Position numbers and translations under genes: made by a program
Notes under the pieces: generated by a model
Database searches by the model: none
Seen by the model: only the letters and a program-made list of their open reading frames with translations
Told to the model about the DNA's origin: nothing
In this document: positions 44,565 to 56,435 of the stretch, piece after piece
Layout: each line of letters starts with the position of its first letter
Position numbering within the stretch: the stretch's first letter is position 1
DNA from: Myotis daubentonii
Taxonomy: Eukaryota; Chordata; Mammalia; Chiroptera; Vespertilionidae
DNA length: 64,000 nucleotides
Assembly (NCBI RefSeq): GCF_963259705.1
Contig: NC_081844.1
Coordinates: forward strand, 24,692,294 to 24,756,293
Reading direction: 5' to 3'

Positions 44565-47500
44565 GCTCACCCTGGCTTCAGTGAAGTGGGGAGTGGTGGT
44601 GCAGACTGGAGTCACCTGAGAAAAGTCTGGGATTAGAAGCTTTGTTGAGAGACATGGAGAGTAGCTTCCAGGATACCTGTGCTCAATCTTCCTCCCCAGT
44701 TCTGCAGTAGCCATTTTTCCTGAGAGGTATAAGCCCCTCCCCTCAGCTGCAGAGGCCCAACCTATAGGTCTGGTCAGACTCAGGAAGCATCAGTGACTGG
44801 CTTTGGGGCAAGGCCATTCTCCAAACTTTATTGGGAACCTGACTGGCCTCTCTCCCTCATGGAAGAGCTGATAGAAATTGCTGACTTCCAGCAGACCCCA
44901 CTGGCCTGCCTAAGAGTGGATTCGCCCTGCAAGGTTAGGGAAATTCAGTCTAACCTTGGTTCTCAAATGTCTCCCAACTCGAACAATTCAGTTCTTGACC
45001 AAGTTGTTCAGAGAAACCATGTCTTGAGTGTCAATCAAATTTTGTGCATGATCAAAAGCATCTTGCAAGACACAAACAAAGGAGAGAATGATAGTCAAGT
45101 TTACTGTGCTGTGAATATTTTCATGTAGTTTTGTTGGTGGTGTTGTTTTTGTTGTTGTTATTGTTTTGTTTTGCTTTTGTTGTTGGTGAAATGGATGATT
45201 AGTGCGATTTTAAAACCTAAAGTGACCATCAGATGTGCTGATGTTGCTAAGGGCATAAAAGTGCTCACAAAACGAAGATCATAGGCAATTGAAGAGGTAG
45301 AAAAACTGTTGTTGATTTGGATAAAGAAAAGCAGTTAGCCTGTGACAGCATTTTGGAAGCACTGATATGTGAAAAAGTGAATACTGCACCCCTGGAATGA
45401 GTGATAAAAGCTATTCATTTAAGGCTAGTAAGGGGTGGTTCAATACATTAAGAAAAGAAGTGTTTGTTTATAGATTGTACAGTACTGTAGACATGTACTG
45501 TATATAAGAAAGGTTGAAACAGGGAACCATTTGGGGGTCTGCAACAAGGTAATTCAATTTACATTATTTCTAATGGAGAAAAAATAGTTCAGTTTTCAAA
45601 CAAATCTCTTCTCCAACAATTTTCTGGAATGAATTACTAATAAGTTCAAGAGTATTTTGTGAGAGTCTCAGGTGTGTGGCTCTGGGACAGGGAAACTCAC
45701 CCATCATCTTCTTCGAAGTCTGAATGGCACCTCAGAGGTCTCATCTTCCCGATTCTGCCAAAATCCCTTTCAGAAACAGTTTTTTCAGTGACTAAATCTG
45801 ATAGCAAGTGGGCATATGAAGGAGGGACAAGTCAGACCCCAAATGGACTTGGGATGTTTGCTGACCCACCTTTGGGGCCCATGCAGCCATACAGCTGACC
45901 TTGGAGAGTAGCTTGTCCTTCCTGTGCACAGTCAAGCTCAGTGGAGGCAGCCACAAAAGGGGGGTCACTTCAAGCTTCAACTAGGTTGCTGAGAACCAAA
46001 TGTGGGCAGCTTCTGACATTGGAAAGCACCAAAGTCCCTACCAGGAGGCCCAAAATCAACATACAAAACAGTTATCATCAGGTAACACAGGAGAAAGCTA
46101 CAAAGGGGCTCACTAAACTCTGCCTAAATGAACTCCACTTTTTTTTTATTTCATTATTTTCTCTTTATTGCTTTATTATTTTTTCTTTCACATCACTTAT
46201 TTTTCTCTTTCCTTTTGTATTCTATTCTTTCTTTATTTCACTTATTTTTTTGCTTTTCTTACTTTTTCATTCTTCTCTTTTCCACTGTTCTTCGTATTCC
46301 TTATTTTCTTGTTTACTCCTTTCTTTCCTTTCACGTTATTTTATCTTCTGCATTTTTTCTTATTGTATTCTTTTATTTTTCTTCTGTTATTATTCTTGGT
46401 CTCTTTTCACATTCTTTTTTTCTATTCTGGTTGTTTTAATTGCTGTTGGATTCCTTCATATGTTTTTGTTTTCTTTCTTATTTTATTGGATCAACATCTG
46501 TAAAACAGCTCACACAATGTGATCAGGGTTGAGCTTCACATTCAGCCAGCCTGAGGGGGGATCCCATCCACAAATGGCACAACAACAATCGAGATATAGT
46601 TACAACTGAAGAGCCCCCCCGTCCCCCATAAAAAACACACACACACACACAGTGGACATTTCTAGTGCATCCAGCTCAAGAGATAGGTGGCTGCACCACT
46701 GGGCCCTACAGGACACTTCCTTTGAAAGACCACCCCATGAAGACTGGGAATCAAGCATTTCTATCTAATACATAGAAACAAACACAAAGAAACAGCCTGG
46801 GGAAAAAAGATATAATCCCCAAATGAAAGAAAAGTAGGAACCTCCAGAAAAAAAGCTAAATAAAATGGAGGCAAGCAATTTATCAGATATACAGTTCTAA
46901 GTAATATTTATAAGAATGCTCAAGGAACTTAGAGAGAACTACAGGGAACATAATGGGAACCACAAGGAACTTAGTGGGAACTACATCAACATGAAAAAGG
47001 ACATAAGAACCATGAATAAGACCCACTCAGAAATGAAGAATACTACCTGGTGAAAGAGATACATTTACAAGTCCAGAAAGCACAGAGAGTCCCAACAAGA
47101 GGAACCCAAAGAGACCCACACCAAGACACATCATAATTAAAATGCCAAGGGTTAAAGACAAAGAGAGAATCTTAAAAGCAGCAAAAGAAAAGCAGTTAGT
47201 TACCTATAAGGGAGGACCCATACGACTATCAGCTGATTTTTTTTTTTAACAGAAACTTTGCAAGTCAGAAGGGAGTAGCAAGAAATATACAAAGTGATGA
47301 ATAGCAAGGACATATAATCAAGATTACTCTACCCAGAAACACTATCAGTTGGAATTGAAGGTCAGATAAAGAGCTTCTCAGACAAGAAAATGGTAAAGGA
47401 GTTCATCACCACCAAACCAGTATTACATGAAATGTTGAAGGTTATTCTTTAAGAAGAGTAAGAGAAGAAGAAGAAAAAGAAGAAGATGAAGAAGAAAAAG

Positions 47501-47600
47501 ATGAAAAAAAAAGATAAAAAATATGAACAATAAAATGGCAATAAATACATATCTATCAACCACTTAATCTAAAAATAAAAATAAACAAGTAATCTAATGA
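44565..47600 (+). mobile_element. L1 (HAL1/L1M-like) 5'-UTR and ORF1
   Basis: A GC-richer 5'-UTR-like part (44565-44948, 45656-46130) is interrupted by a Tigger. A 300-bp pyrimidine tract (46140-46440) and ORF1 decay products (46860-47460) follow. The ORF1 C-terminus is recognisable in translation (LTADF, ETLQV, KRELLRQENGK). It ends in a (GAA)n-rich stretch. Confidence 0.6.
44949..45655 (+). mobile_element. Tigger-like (pogo) DNA transposon remnant
   Basis: The ends 'ttctcaaatgtctcccaact' and 'aatttacattatttctaatgg' resemble Tigger termini. The interior decodes to a degraded transposase helix-turn-helix, including FKASKGWF-type text at about 45415. It is inserted in L1 5'-UTR sequence. Confidence 0.65.
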
Positions 47601-47604
47601 AGAA

Positions 47605-47855
47605 AATAAAATGATGAATAAAATAGAAACAGAGATATGGAAAAATGGAACAGACTAATGACTCTCAGAAGGAAAGGACCAGGTGGGAAGAGTGGGAAGA
47701 TATCAACAAAAGAACTTACATGCATATATGCATTACCTATGGGCACAGACAATAGGGTGGTGAAGGTCTGGGGCTGGGTGAGAATGGGGTGGAGTGGAAC
47801 AGTGGGGAGAAAAAGGCAGGACATCTATAATACTCTCAAAAATTAAGATTAAAAA
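47605..47855 (+). mobile_element. L1 3'-UTR fragment
   Basis: 'acttacatgcatatatgcat' and 'gtggaacagtggggag' resemble the fragment at 48843 and the complement of 550-800. Confidence 0.7.
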
Positions 47856-48416
47856 ATAGAAATGAAGAACACCATATGTGACATCAAGAATACACTGGAA
47901 AGAATAGAAATTAAGCCTGATGAAGCAGAAAAAAAGACAAAAGTATTTAAAATAATGAGGATAGTTTAAGGGAACTTTGGGATAACTTCATATGTAACAA
48001 TATACACATCAAAGAGGTAGAGAAGGAAAAGAAAGTGAAAAAAGGATAAAAAACAAGTTTGAAGAAATAATGATAGAAAATTTCCCTAATCTGGTCATGG
48101 AAAAAGTCATGCAAGTTCAGGAAGCACAGAGTCCCAATCAAGATGAATTCAAGCGACCTACACAATGACACATATTAATTTAAATGGCAAAGGTTCAAGG
48201 ATAGAGTAATAATCTTAAAGGCAGCAGGAGATAAACAGTTAGTTTCCTACAAAGGAGTTTCCATAAAGCTGTCAGCTGATTTCTCAACAGAAACACTAGA
48301 AATAAGCGAATGGCATGAATTATTCAAGGTAATGAAAAGCAAGGTTCTGAAACCAGGACTACTCTATCCAGCAAGGCTATCATTTCAAAATAGATGGCAA
48401 AATAAAGAGCTTCTCA

Positions 48417-48464
<48 letters not shown>

Positions 48465-48600
48465 GCCTAAAGGAGTTTAACGCCACCAAATCATCATTGC
48501 AAGAAATGTAAAAAGGTTTACTATAATGATAAGAGGAAATAGAGAAACATGGGCATAAAGAATTAAAATTCCAATAAATAAGTACCTATCAATAATAACC
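47856..48600 (+). mobile_element. L1 ORF1 region, second copy
   Basis: Decodes to decayed ORF1 text (NFPNLVMEKVMQVQEAQ, then the C-terminal SADFSTETLE-like region). A (CA)n tract (48417-48462) has grown inside it at the position where the first copy reads 'ctcagacaagaaaatgg'. Confidence 0.7.
48417..48462 (+). repeat. (CA)n microsatellite in L1
   Basis: Twenty-three CA units. Confidence 0.95.
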
Positions 48601-48607
48601 ATAAATG

Positions 48608-48836
48608 GTTCTAGCTGGTTTGGCTCAGTGGATAGAGAATTGGCCTGGGGACTGAAGGATCCCAAGTTCGATTCTGGTCATAGACACATTCCTGGGTTGT
48701 TGGCTCAATCCCCAGTAGGAGACATGCAGGAGGTTGCTGATCAACGATTCTCTCTCACCATTGATGATCATAGATGTTTCTCTCTCTCTTTCTCTCTCTC
48801 TTCCTCTCTGAAATCAATAAAAATATATTTAAAAAT
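48608..48836 (+). mobile_element. Ves SINE
   Basis: Forward copy 'ctagctggtttggctcagtg' with a (TCTCTCTT)n tail. The target duplication aataataaccat(a/g)aat is on both sides. Confidence 0.92.
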
Positions 48837-48842
48837 ATAATA

Positions 48843-49160
48843 ATAACCATGAATAAGTAAGTCAGAGAAAGATAAATATCACATGATCTCACTCATTTGT
48901 GGATTATAATGAACAACAAACTGATGAACAAAAACAGATCTAGAGACAGAGAAACATTGATCAGATGCTCAAACCTCAAAGGGAAGTTGGGGGAGGGAGG
49001 TGTAAGGGGGAGAGATCAACCAAAGGACTTATATGCATGCATGTAAGTATAACCAATGGACACAGACACCAGGGAGGTGAGTTCATGAATGGGAGTAGGG
49101 TGGGGGTGCAATGGAACAATAAGGACACATATGTACTAACTTAATGAATAAAGAAAAAAA
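48843..49160 (+). mobile_element. L1 3'-UTR, young truncated copy
   Basis: 'cacatgatctcactcatttg' through 'ggacacatatgtactaactt' to an A-tail at 49150. It is inserted into the older L1 between its ORF1 and ORF2 parts; 'ccataaatg' occurs on both sides. Confidence 0.8.
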
Positions 49161-49198
49161 ACCCATAAATGTAAGTGGATTAAATGCTCTAATTCTAC

Positions 49199-49312
49199 CA
49201 AAGGACGAAATCTACAGTAATACAATCATAGCATGAGACTTTAACACTCCACTGAGATCACTGAATAGACCTTGTAGAAAAAAATCAACAAGAAAACAGC
49301 GACTTTAAATAA
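49199..49312 (+). repeat. Internal L1 direct duplicate, inserted copy
   Basis: About 114 bp matches 49858-49988 nearly exactly ('tacagtaatacaatcatagc' through 'gactttaaataacacaat'). The copy at 49858 is in the right place in ORF2, so this one is the displaced duplicate. Confidence 0.9.
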
Positions 49313-49414
49313 CACAATGTCTAAAAGACATAGAGTAGCTGAATAGATAAGAAAACATGATACAAATATGTACTGTCTACAAAAGACCCAGCTCAGAAAA
49401 AAATGATTCACACG

Positions 49415-49611
49415 GCCCTAACCCGTTTGGCTCAGTGTATAGAGCATCTGCCTGCAGACTAAAGGGTTCCAGGTTTGATTCCAGTCAAGGGCATGTACCT
49501 TGGTTGTGGGCACATCCCCAGTAGGGGTTGTGCAGGAGGCAGCTGATCGATGTTTCTAACTCTCTATTCCTCTCCCTTCCTCTCTGTAAAAAATCAATAA
49601 AATATTTTTTT
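49415..49611 (+). mobile_element. Ves SINE in L1
   Basis: Forward copy with target duplication aaaaaaatgattcacac on both sides (49398 and 49612). Confidence 0.94.
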
Positions 49612-49857
49612 AAAAAAATGATTCACACAGGATGATAATAAAGGGATGAAAAAATTTTTTCCATGCCAATGGATATGAAGATAAGGCCTGCAAAACATAA
49701 TTCATATTTGACAAAATAGACTTCAAAATGAAGGCCATAACAAGAGACAATGGAGGTCACTATATAATACTAAAAAGATCGACACAACCAGAGGATATCA
49801 CCCTGGTAAATCTATATGCACCCAATGTAGGAAAAACAAAATATTGAAAAAAAAACT

Positions 49858-49988
49858 ACCAAAGGACTTAAAGGAAGAAATCTACAGTAATACAATCATA
49901 GCATGAGACTTTAACACTCCACTGACATCACTGAATAGACCTTTTAGAAAAAAATCAACAAGAAAACAGCGACTTTAAATAACACAAT
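49858..49988 (+). repeat. Internal L1 direct duplicate, donor copy
   Basis: Native position within the endonuclease region of L1 ORF2. Confidence 0.88.
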
Positions 49989-51592
49989 AGAACAGATGGA
50001 TTTAATTCACATTTATAGAACATTCCACCCAAAAGCTGCTAGATATACATTCTTCTCAAGTGCACATAGGTCATTCTCAAAGATAGACCACATGTTAGGA
50101 CACAAAATAAGTCCCCAGAAGTTTAAGAGGATTGAAATCATATCAAGCTTCTTCTCAGATCACAATGGCATGAAACTAGAGATCAACTACAATAAAAACA
50201 CCCCAAAACCTTCAAACACCTGGAGGCTTAATACCATTTCATTAAACATTGAATGGACTACCAATGAGAAAAAGAAAAAAAATTCCTGGAAACAAATGAA
50301 AAAGAACACACAGCAACCCAGAATTTATGGGACAAAGGAAAAGCAATCCTGAGAGGGAAGTTCATAGCTTTACAGGCCTACCCCAAGAAACAAGAAAATT
50401 TTCTAAGAAGCTATCTAACCCTACAACTTAAAAAAAATTAGAAACAGAACAAAAAGAAAAGCTCAGAGTAGATAGAAGGAAGGAAATAGTAAAGATCAGA
50501 GTGGAAATAAATGACATAGAGAATAAAAACATAATAAATAAGATAAATGAAACCAACAGCTGGTTCTTTGAAAAGATAAGCAAGATTGATGCACCTTGAG
50601 CCCAACTCAACAAGAAACAAAGAGCGAGGACCCAAATAAATAAAATCAGAAACAAAAGCAGTGAAGTAACAACTGACACCACCGAAAAAAGGCTTGTATG
50701 AAAATACTATGAACAACTACATGCCAACAGGCTGGACAATGTGATCAAAATGGACAAATTCCTAGAAACATAAATTTTCAAAAACTGAATCAAGAAGAAC
50801 AAGAAAACCTGAATAGGCCAATAACAACTGATTACATTGAAACAGTAATAAAACAACAACAACAACAACAACAACAAAACCTCTCAGGAAGCAAAATCCC
50901 TGGGCCAGATGACTTCACCTGGGAGTTTTACCAAACATTCAAAGAAGAAGTATCCACCTCAAACTATTACAAAAACTCCAAGAGGAGGGAAGTCTCCCAA
51001 GCTCTTTTTTATGAACCCAACATTATCATAATAACAAAACCAAAAGAAGAAACCACAAAAAAAGAGAATTACAGGCCAATATTCCTGATGAGCATAGATG
51101 CTAAAACACTCAACAAAATATTAACAAATCTGATTCGCAATGTATTAAAAAGATCATACATCATGACCACTTTGGATTTATTCCAGGATGCAAGGCTGGA
51201 ACAATACTCACAAACAAATCGAAGACAAAATTCACAGGATCATATCAATAGATGCAGAAAAAGCATTTGACAAAATCCAAAATTCATTTTTTTGGTAAAA
51301 TTTCTCACAAAGTGGGAATAAAGGGATCATACCTCAAAGTAATAAAGGCTATATATGACAAACCTACAGCCAACATCATACTCAATGGGCAAAAACTGAA
51401 AACATTTTCTCTAAGAACAGGAAGAAGACAGGGATGTCATTTTTACAACTCTTATTCAACATAGAACTGGAAGTCCTAGCTGCAGCGGTCAGACATGAAG
51501 GAAAGATAAAAGGCATCAAAATTGGAAAGTAGGAAGTAAAACTGTCATTATTCATAAATGACAGGATACTGTCCAAATAGTGATGCTATTTA

Positions 51593-51785
51593 ACTCAGAA
51601 TTTCTCAGCCTCAGCACTGTTGACATTCTGGGACAGACTGCGCTCTGTGCTGCAGTCTGTCCTGTGAATTGGAAGTTGTTTAGCAACCCTGCATCCACCC
51701 ATCCCTCTCCAGTATGACAGTCGCCAGTCTCTCTGGACATTTCTTGATGTCTCATGGAGGACAAAATCACCCCTGATCAGAACCT
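51593..51785 (+). mobile_element. MER5A-like hAT remnant
   Basis: 'ctcagcctcagcactgttga', 'cattctgggacagact' and 'ggacaaaatcacccctgatc' match the MER5A plan. Old. Confidence 0.8.
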
Positions 51786-51835
51786 CAATTTGAAATTAAT
51801 AACTTAAACATTTCATAGCATAGATATGACAGTAA

Positions 51836-52187
51836 TCCTATATAATAAAAGGCTAATATCCAAATTGACCAAATGGGTGAACTACTGGTTGCTATGACAT
51901 GCACTAATTACCAGGGGGCAGATGCTCAATGTAGAAGCTGCCCTCTGGTGGTCAGTGCACTCCCACAGGGGGAGCGCTGCTCAGCCAGAAGCTGGGCTCA
52001 AGGTTTGGGAGCAGAGCGGCAGTGGCTGGAGCCTCTCCCACCTCTGTGGCAGCACTAAGGATGTCCAACTGCCAGCTTAGACCCACTCCCCCTGGGACTA
52101 AGCTGTCAGTGGGACATCCCCTGAGGGCTCCAGGACAGAGTGATCCCCCTCCCCCAGTGCACAAATACCTTGCACCAGGCCTCTAGT
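51836..52187 (+). mobile_element. Helitron (HeliBat-like), complete non-autonomous
   Basis: Head tcctatataataaaaggcta, internal 'cccacagggggagcgctgct', imperfect hairpin gtgca/tgcac near the 3' end, and terminus 'ggcctctagt'. Inserted between A and T. Confidence 0.93.
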
Positions 52188-52412
52188 TTAATGATAAAGA
52201 GTGTAAAAGACCATTAAAAGTGTGAGTAGCAGTCATTCTATGCACTCTATGTAGCCACTGAAATAAATACATTGATTCATCAAGCAAACAAACCCAGCAA
52301 TCTCTTGCCTCTGGAGTAAATATAATGGGCTCTCAGGTGACAACAGGTAATTGTTCTTGGCTTCCATTCTCTGTGACCCTCTCATCCAGGGTCAGCTGGG
52401 TTTTGGACTCAC

Positions 52413-52700
52413 CTGGATAAGATCTCTTAGAGGCAGGTTATTGTGGGGACATCTGAATTCCTCCCTGAACACTTGTTCACAGGCAAAACAGCAGGAAGTT
52501 GTGAAATATCAGTCTCCAGCCAGAATTGGCCTCCAAGCAAACAGAATAATGACAAATAAACATAACCGTGCTCCTCCCAGCTTAAGTTTACACACGCTAA
52601 GAGACTGGAGATGAGGAGATATTATAAATCCCTTTACCTGCTCCTCAGGCACATTTCCCTCTTGTTACTCCAACCTCTAAGCACACGGATATATTTTATA
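52413..52700 (-). promoter_or_regulatory. Candidate OR promoter and 5' first exon, reverse
   Basis: Complement of the block seen at 25580 and 60860: 'tctcctcatctccagtctct' (about 52600), then an exon ending TTATCCAG/GTGAGTCC at 52413. It faces the reverse receptor at 42660, about 9.7 kb away. Confidence 0.58.
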
Positions 52701-53080
52701 GCAAGAGGAGGATTAGAGTAGCAGATGGAACAGGCATGTTAATCGGCTGGCTTGGGACTAAGGTAACCACAATGATTCTGTTAATGCTGAAGAGAGAGGC
52801 AAAAGAATTGGACTCAGAGAGACTTTGAAAATGCTACACAGCTGGCTTGAAGATGGAAGAAGGAACATGAGCCAAGGAATGCAGGCGGCCAGTCACACTA
52901 ATAAGCATCAGAGAACAGATCCTCACCTCAGCTTCTAGAAGGACTCCAGCCCTGCACACATCTGGATATTAGTCAGTGAGACTCATTTCAAGCTTCTGAC
53001 ATCCAGACTGTAAGAGCATATGTTTGTTTGTTTCAAGCAACCAGTATGGGAATATGTTATAGGATTCTAATATAGACATT
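52701..53080 (+). mobile_element. MaLR-like LTR remnant
   Basis: 'gccaaggaatgcaggcggcc', 'ggactccagccctgcacaca' and 'gtgagactcatttcaagctt' are in the order of a MaLR/THE-type LTR 3' half. Confidence 0.5.
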
Positions 53081-54019
53081 TATTCAATAACATTTGTCTG
53101 AGGAACCGAGTTTAGGCCTCTTCATTCATTAGCTTCCCTTGGGTAAGGGCATTGTATGTTAAAAACACACATGAAGTAGAAAAATATTTTTAAGTAGATT
53201 GGAGACATTCCCCCCTCAGCTGATACAGTGAAGGCCTCACTGCATATATGTAAACTCACTGTGCTGCTTCTGTGGCCTTAAGAGTTAAGGTACAATGGAT
53301 GACCTTTAATTCTCCATCTGTATAACTATGCTGACTTTTTTCTCAGCACCCTATACCTTTGTCTAGAAGATGGTCAGTCCTCAATTTATATTCCCAGAAT
53401 GCATGCCAGAATTTCTTATTACATTTAGAGACCACTGGGGGAAAGGCTGAGTGTGGGGGTAGGAATTCCTTTCAATTGTTTCAACAGAGAAAGTCAATGG
53501 GTAACAAATCCAAGAATACATGCAGCTCTGCCAATAATAAATAATTAATCAAAGTAAAGTTTTTAGTATTCTTTCCCAAACTCATTAAATATTTATTTCA
53601 CACGAATACCCAGCATGAGAGAAGATACTGCAATGAATGTCTCACAAATTACTGTTGCAAGGAACCAACTCCCTGACTGGTCAGGATCTTTTCAATAAAT
53701 ACAAAAGCATGCTCAAATACACACCATTTTTGAAATTTAATAAAAAGACTCTCACTTTACTGCACTGTTCTTCTGAACTAATTTTCTATCACCTTCTTCC
53801 CGAAAAATAAATCTTTCCAGATACATTTTCATTTTACCGCAGTCATTTTATGCATCTCACTCATTCTATAGTGTCATGCAACTGGACTCCCATTCTTATC
53901 AATTTATTGTTAACTATGGTCCTTATAATACAGATTCAAACAAACACATCTTTCTTAATGTATTACCTAACTTAATTACAAATTATTTCCTTAACACAAA
54001 ATGCCAACACAGTGAGCTC
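53081..54019. other. No gene recognised
   Basis: AT-rich unique-looking sequence with short open frames only. Confidence 0.55.
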
Positions 54020-54127
54020 TTACCTCTGGTCTAGGCTGTTTGGGCTCCCAGGTGACTTAGGTGAAATTTTTAAGGTTCCATCCTTGCTGACCTTTTCCTG
54101 ATGGACCTGCTGGGCTCCCAGACTCAC

Positions 54128-54420
54128 CTTGATGGGTCTCTGAGAGGAAGAACTCTGTGCGAACGTCTGAATTGCTCCCTGGATGGTTGATGATGGAGAC
54201 TGAAGCTCTGTCCTCATATGAGACAGCAGGAAGGAGTGAAGCATCAGTCCCTGAGCCAGCTTAGGAATCAAAAGCAGCAGCTATACCCTGCGCCCCTAGC
54301 GTTGTATAGGCTGAGGGCTGCACAGGGGAGATACCTACAGCTCTCTCTATACCTGGCCATCAGGCACATTTCCCTTGTGTTATTCCAACCTCTAAGCACA
54401 TGATTTCCCTACGGGCCTCT
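54128..54420 (-). promoter_or_regulatory. Second candidate OR 5' first exon, reverse
   Basis: Paralogue of 52413-52700: exon text ending CCCATCAAG/GTGAGTCT at 54128 and upstream 'caaccatccagggagcaatt' in complement. The 'tttccctt ... caacctctaagcacatg' block is retained, but 'tctcctcatctc' has decayed. It may be an alternative or dead first exon. Confidence 0.5.
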
Positions 54421-54799
54421 GGAATAAGCAGAAAGGAAAATTTTCCTAATGATTCTTTGATCCCAGGTGACCAGGTTGTAAGTCAAGTGTACTCAGTTAT
54501 TACGACTCCTTGTCTTGGTCTCACCTGCTTTCTAGAGGTTGAAAGACCTACTACCCTATCCCATACCTGAATTCCCTTTTTCTTCAAAGTGTGATTGGGG
54601 GTGGGACACTGACCTGATATGTCTGGAAAATTGCTATTCTCCTCTGCAAAATGGCAGAACTGGGCTCCTTTGGGATGCAATCCAGGGCGCCACACTCTTT
54701 GGTTTCCTGACATATTTGTTAAAACAATGAGGATTTTATACTTATATCACCAGTTAAAAACTGTCATTTGTACCCTCATAAAATATTTATTAATTTTTC

Positions 54800-54998
54800 T
54801 GGCCAGTGTGCCTCACTTGGTTAAGCATCTTCCCATGCACCTACAAGTTGCTGGTTTGATTCCCAGTCAGCGAATATGCCTGGGTTAAGGCTGGATCCCC
54901 AGTAGGGAGTGTGAAGAAGGCAGCCCATCAATGTTTCTCACTCATGAATGTTTCTCTCTCTCTAAAAAAAAAAAATCAATAAAAACATATTAAAATAT
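54800..54998 (+). mobile_element. Ves SINE, old copy
   Basis: 'tgtgcctcacttggttaagc' head, 'gctggtttgattcccagtca' B-box region and an A-rich tail. It lies just upstream of the OR pseudogene. Confidence 0.85.
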
Positions 54999-55112
54999 AT
55001 ATTCATTATAAGAGATACACTTAGATATTTTTATGCCACATGACCTTAGCTTATCATTTTATAAGAATTTCCTGATTTAAGTTTTAGCTTTCCTGGTAGT
55101 CACCTTCACCAC

Positions 55113-56435
55113 ATGGAACCTGGGAATGTTACACAAATTTCAGAATTTCTTCTTCTGGGATCTTTAGAGAAACCAGAACTGCAGCCCCTCAGATTTGGGC
55201 TTTTCCTCTCCATGTACCTGATCACTGTGTTGGCAAACCTACTCATCATCCTGGCCATCAGTTCCGAATCTGACCTCCACACACCCATGTGCTGGAGTCG
55301 TTCTCAGAATCCACTAGGGCTCAAGAAATCTGGCAAAGGGGCTGTGCATTAATGGATTAAAGAGACTAGACAAGAAATATAAATTTGAAAGGGATTTTGG
55401 AGGGCCAGAAGGAAACTTAGTTCTAGTAGAATCTCTGCACCCAAGGCTTTTTATTCACGCATTTTGCCCTCTAGCAAAGCAGATATACATATCAAAGGTA
55501 AGGCCCGGTAAACAATAAAGGACCATCAGGTTGGGGGAAACTGCCCTCAGCTGTCCGGCAGCAGGCAATCATATGCAGATCTTCAGCCCTGCTGAAGGTG
55601 TCCATCAACCTTTTGATGGACCTCCTGCATTTATTATGCTAACTACTGTTCCTAGCCTCCAGCACCCACGTACTTCTTCCTCTCCAACCTGTCCTTGGTA
55701 GACATCTGTGTCACCTGCACCACCTTCCCAAAGATGCTGTGGAACAACCAGACACAGAGCAAAGTCATCACCTATGAAGCCTGCATTACTTAGATGTATT
55801 TTGTCATACTTTTTGCTGAGTTGCATGTTTTCTTCCTCACTTGGAAGGCCTATGACTGTTTTATGACCATCTGCTAACACCTGCACTGCATGGTCACCAT
55901 GAACCCTGTCTCTGATAGGCTGGATCATGAATGTCCTGCACTCCTTCCTACAATGCTTAATGGCATTACGATGGTCCTTCTGCATGGGCATGGAAATCCC
56001 TCTTTTTTCTGTGAACTCCATCAGATGATCAAACTTGCCTGTTCTGACACAATTTTAACTATCATGGTGATGTATTTTTCAGCTCTTCTGCTTGGTGCTG
56101 GTCCTTTCTCTAGGATCCTTTACTCATATTCTAAAATAGTGTCCTGCACACATGGAATGTCATCAGCTCTGGGAAAGTATAACACTTGTGTGTCTCACCT
56201 CTCAATTGTCTCCTTATTTTATGGTACTATCCTAGGGGTGTACCTTAGCTCTGCTGCTACCCACAATGCACATTTAAGTGCCACAGCCTGGGTCATGTAT
56301 TCTGTGGTCACACCCATGCTGAACTCCTTCATGTACAGTCACAGTAATAAAGACATCAAACAGGCTCTGAAGACATTCTTTGTGAAGGAAACTACAAACA
56401 GGCCAGTTGTCCTAAGACTGAAGATGTGCCCATGA
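55113..56435 (+). pseudogene. OR pseudogene, OR7A type, LTR-split
   Basis: Begins normally ([28 protein letters not shown]) up to LHTPM, then a solo LTR interrupts. Coding homology returns at 55665 with the [17 protein letters not shown] segment. Further lesions: TAG at about 55792, a stop inside the ICHPLHY motif (tgctaacacctg), an in-frame-breaking deletion near 55905, and several substitutions in the MAYDRF motif. The C-terminal part is open to 56433 ([20 protein letters not shown]) with an extended tail. The gene may have been lesioned before or after the LTR. Confidence 0.92.
55290..55664 (-). mobile_element. Solo LTR, betaretrovirus-like
   Basis: 375 bp. Ends are a perfect inverted repeat, tgctggag/ctccagca, so TG...CA in either reading. 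The flanking 6-bp duplication is cccatg/cccacg (55284-55289, 55665-55670). On the minus strand it carries AATAAA followed by 'ttatatttcttgtctagt' and 'gagccctag', which closely match the U5 of the provirus at 10039. A related family member reduced to a solo LTR by recombination. Confidence 0.9.

Larger units (their letters stand above)
49165..51590 (+). mobile_element. L1 ORF2 region, degraded
   Basis: Endonuclease: TFHPKAARYTFFSSAHRSFS, IDHMLGH and SDHNGMKLEINY (49996-50190). Reverse transcriptase: ENYRPIFLMSIDAKTLNKIL (about 51065) and, near 51380, the [19 protein letters not shown] region. The FADD-type catalytic part lies beyond the end at 51590. Many stops. A Ves and an internal 115-bp duplication interrupt it. 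Confidence 0.88.

Noticed and set aside
45941..46522. 193-codon forward open frame, very rich in Phe, Leu and Ser
   Set aside because: It is translation of a TTTC-rich pyrimidine tract in L1 5' sequence. Two other frames over the same bases are also open, and there is no domain pattern.
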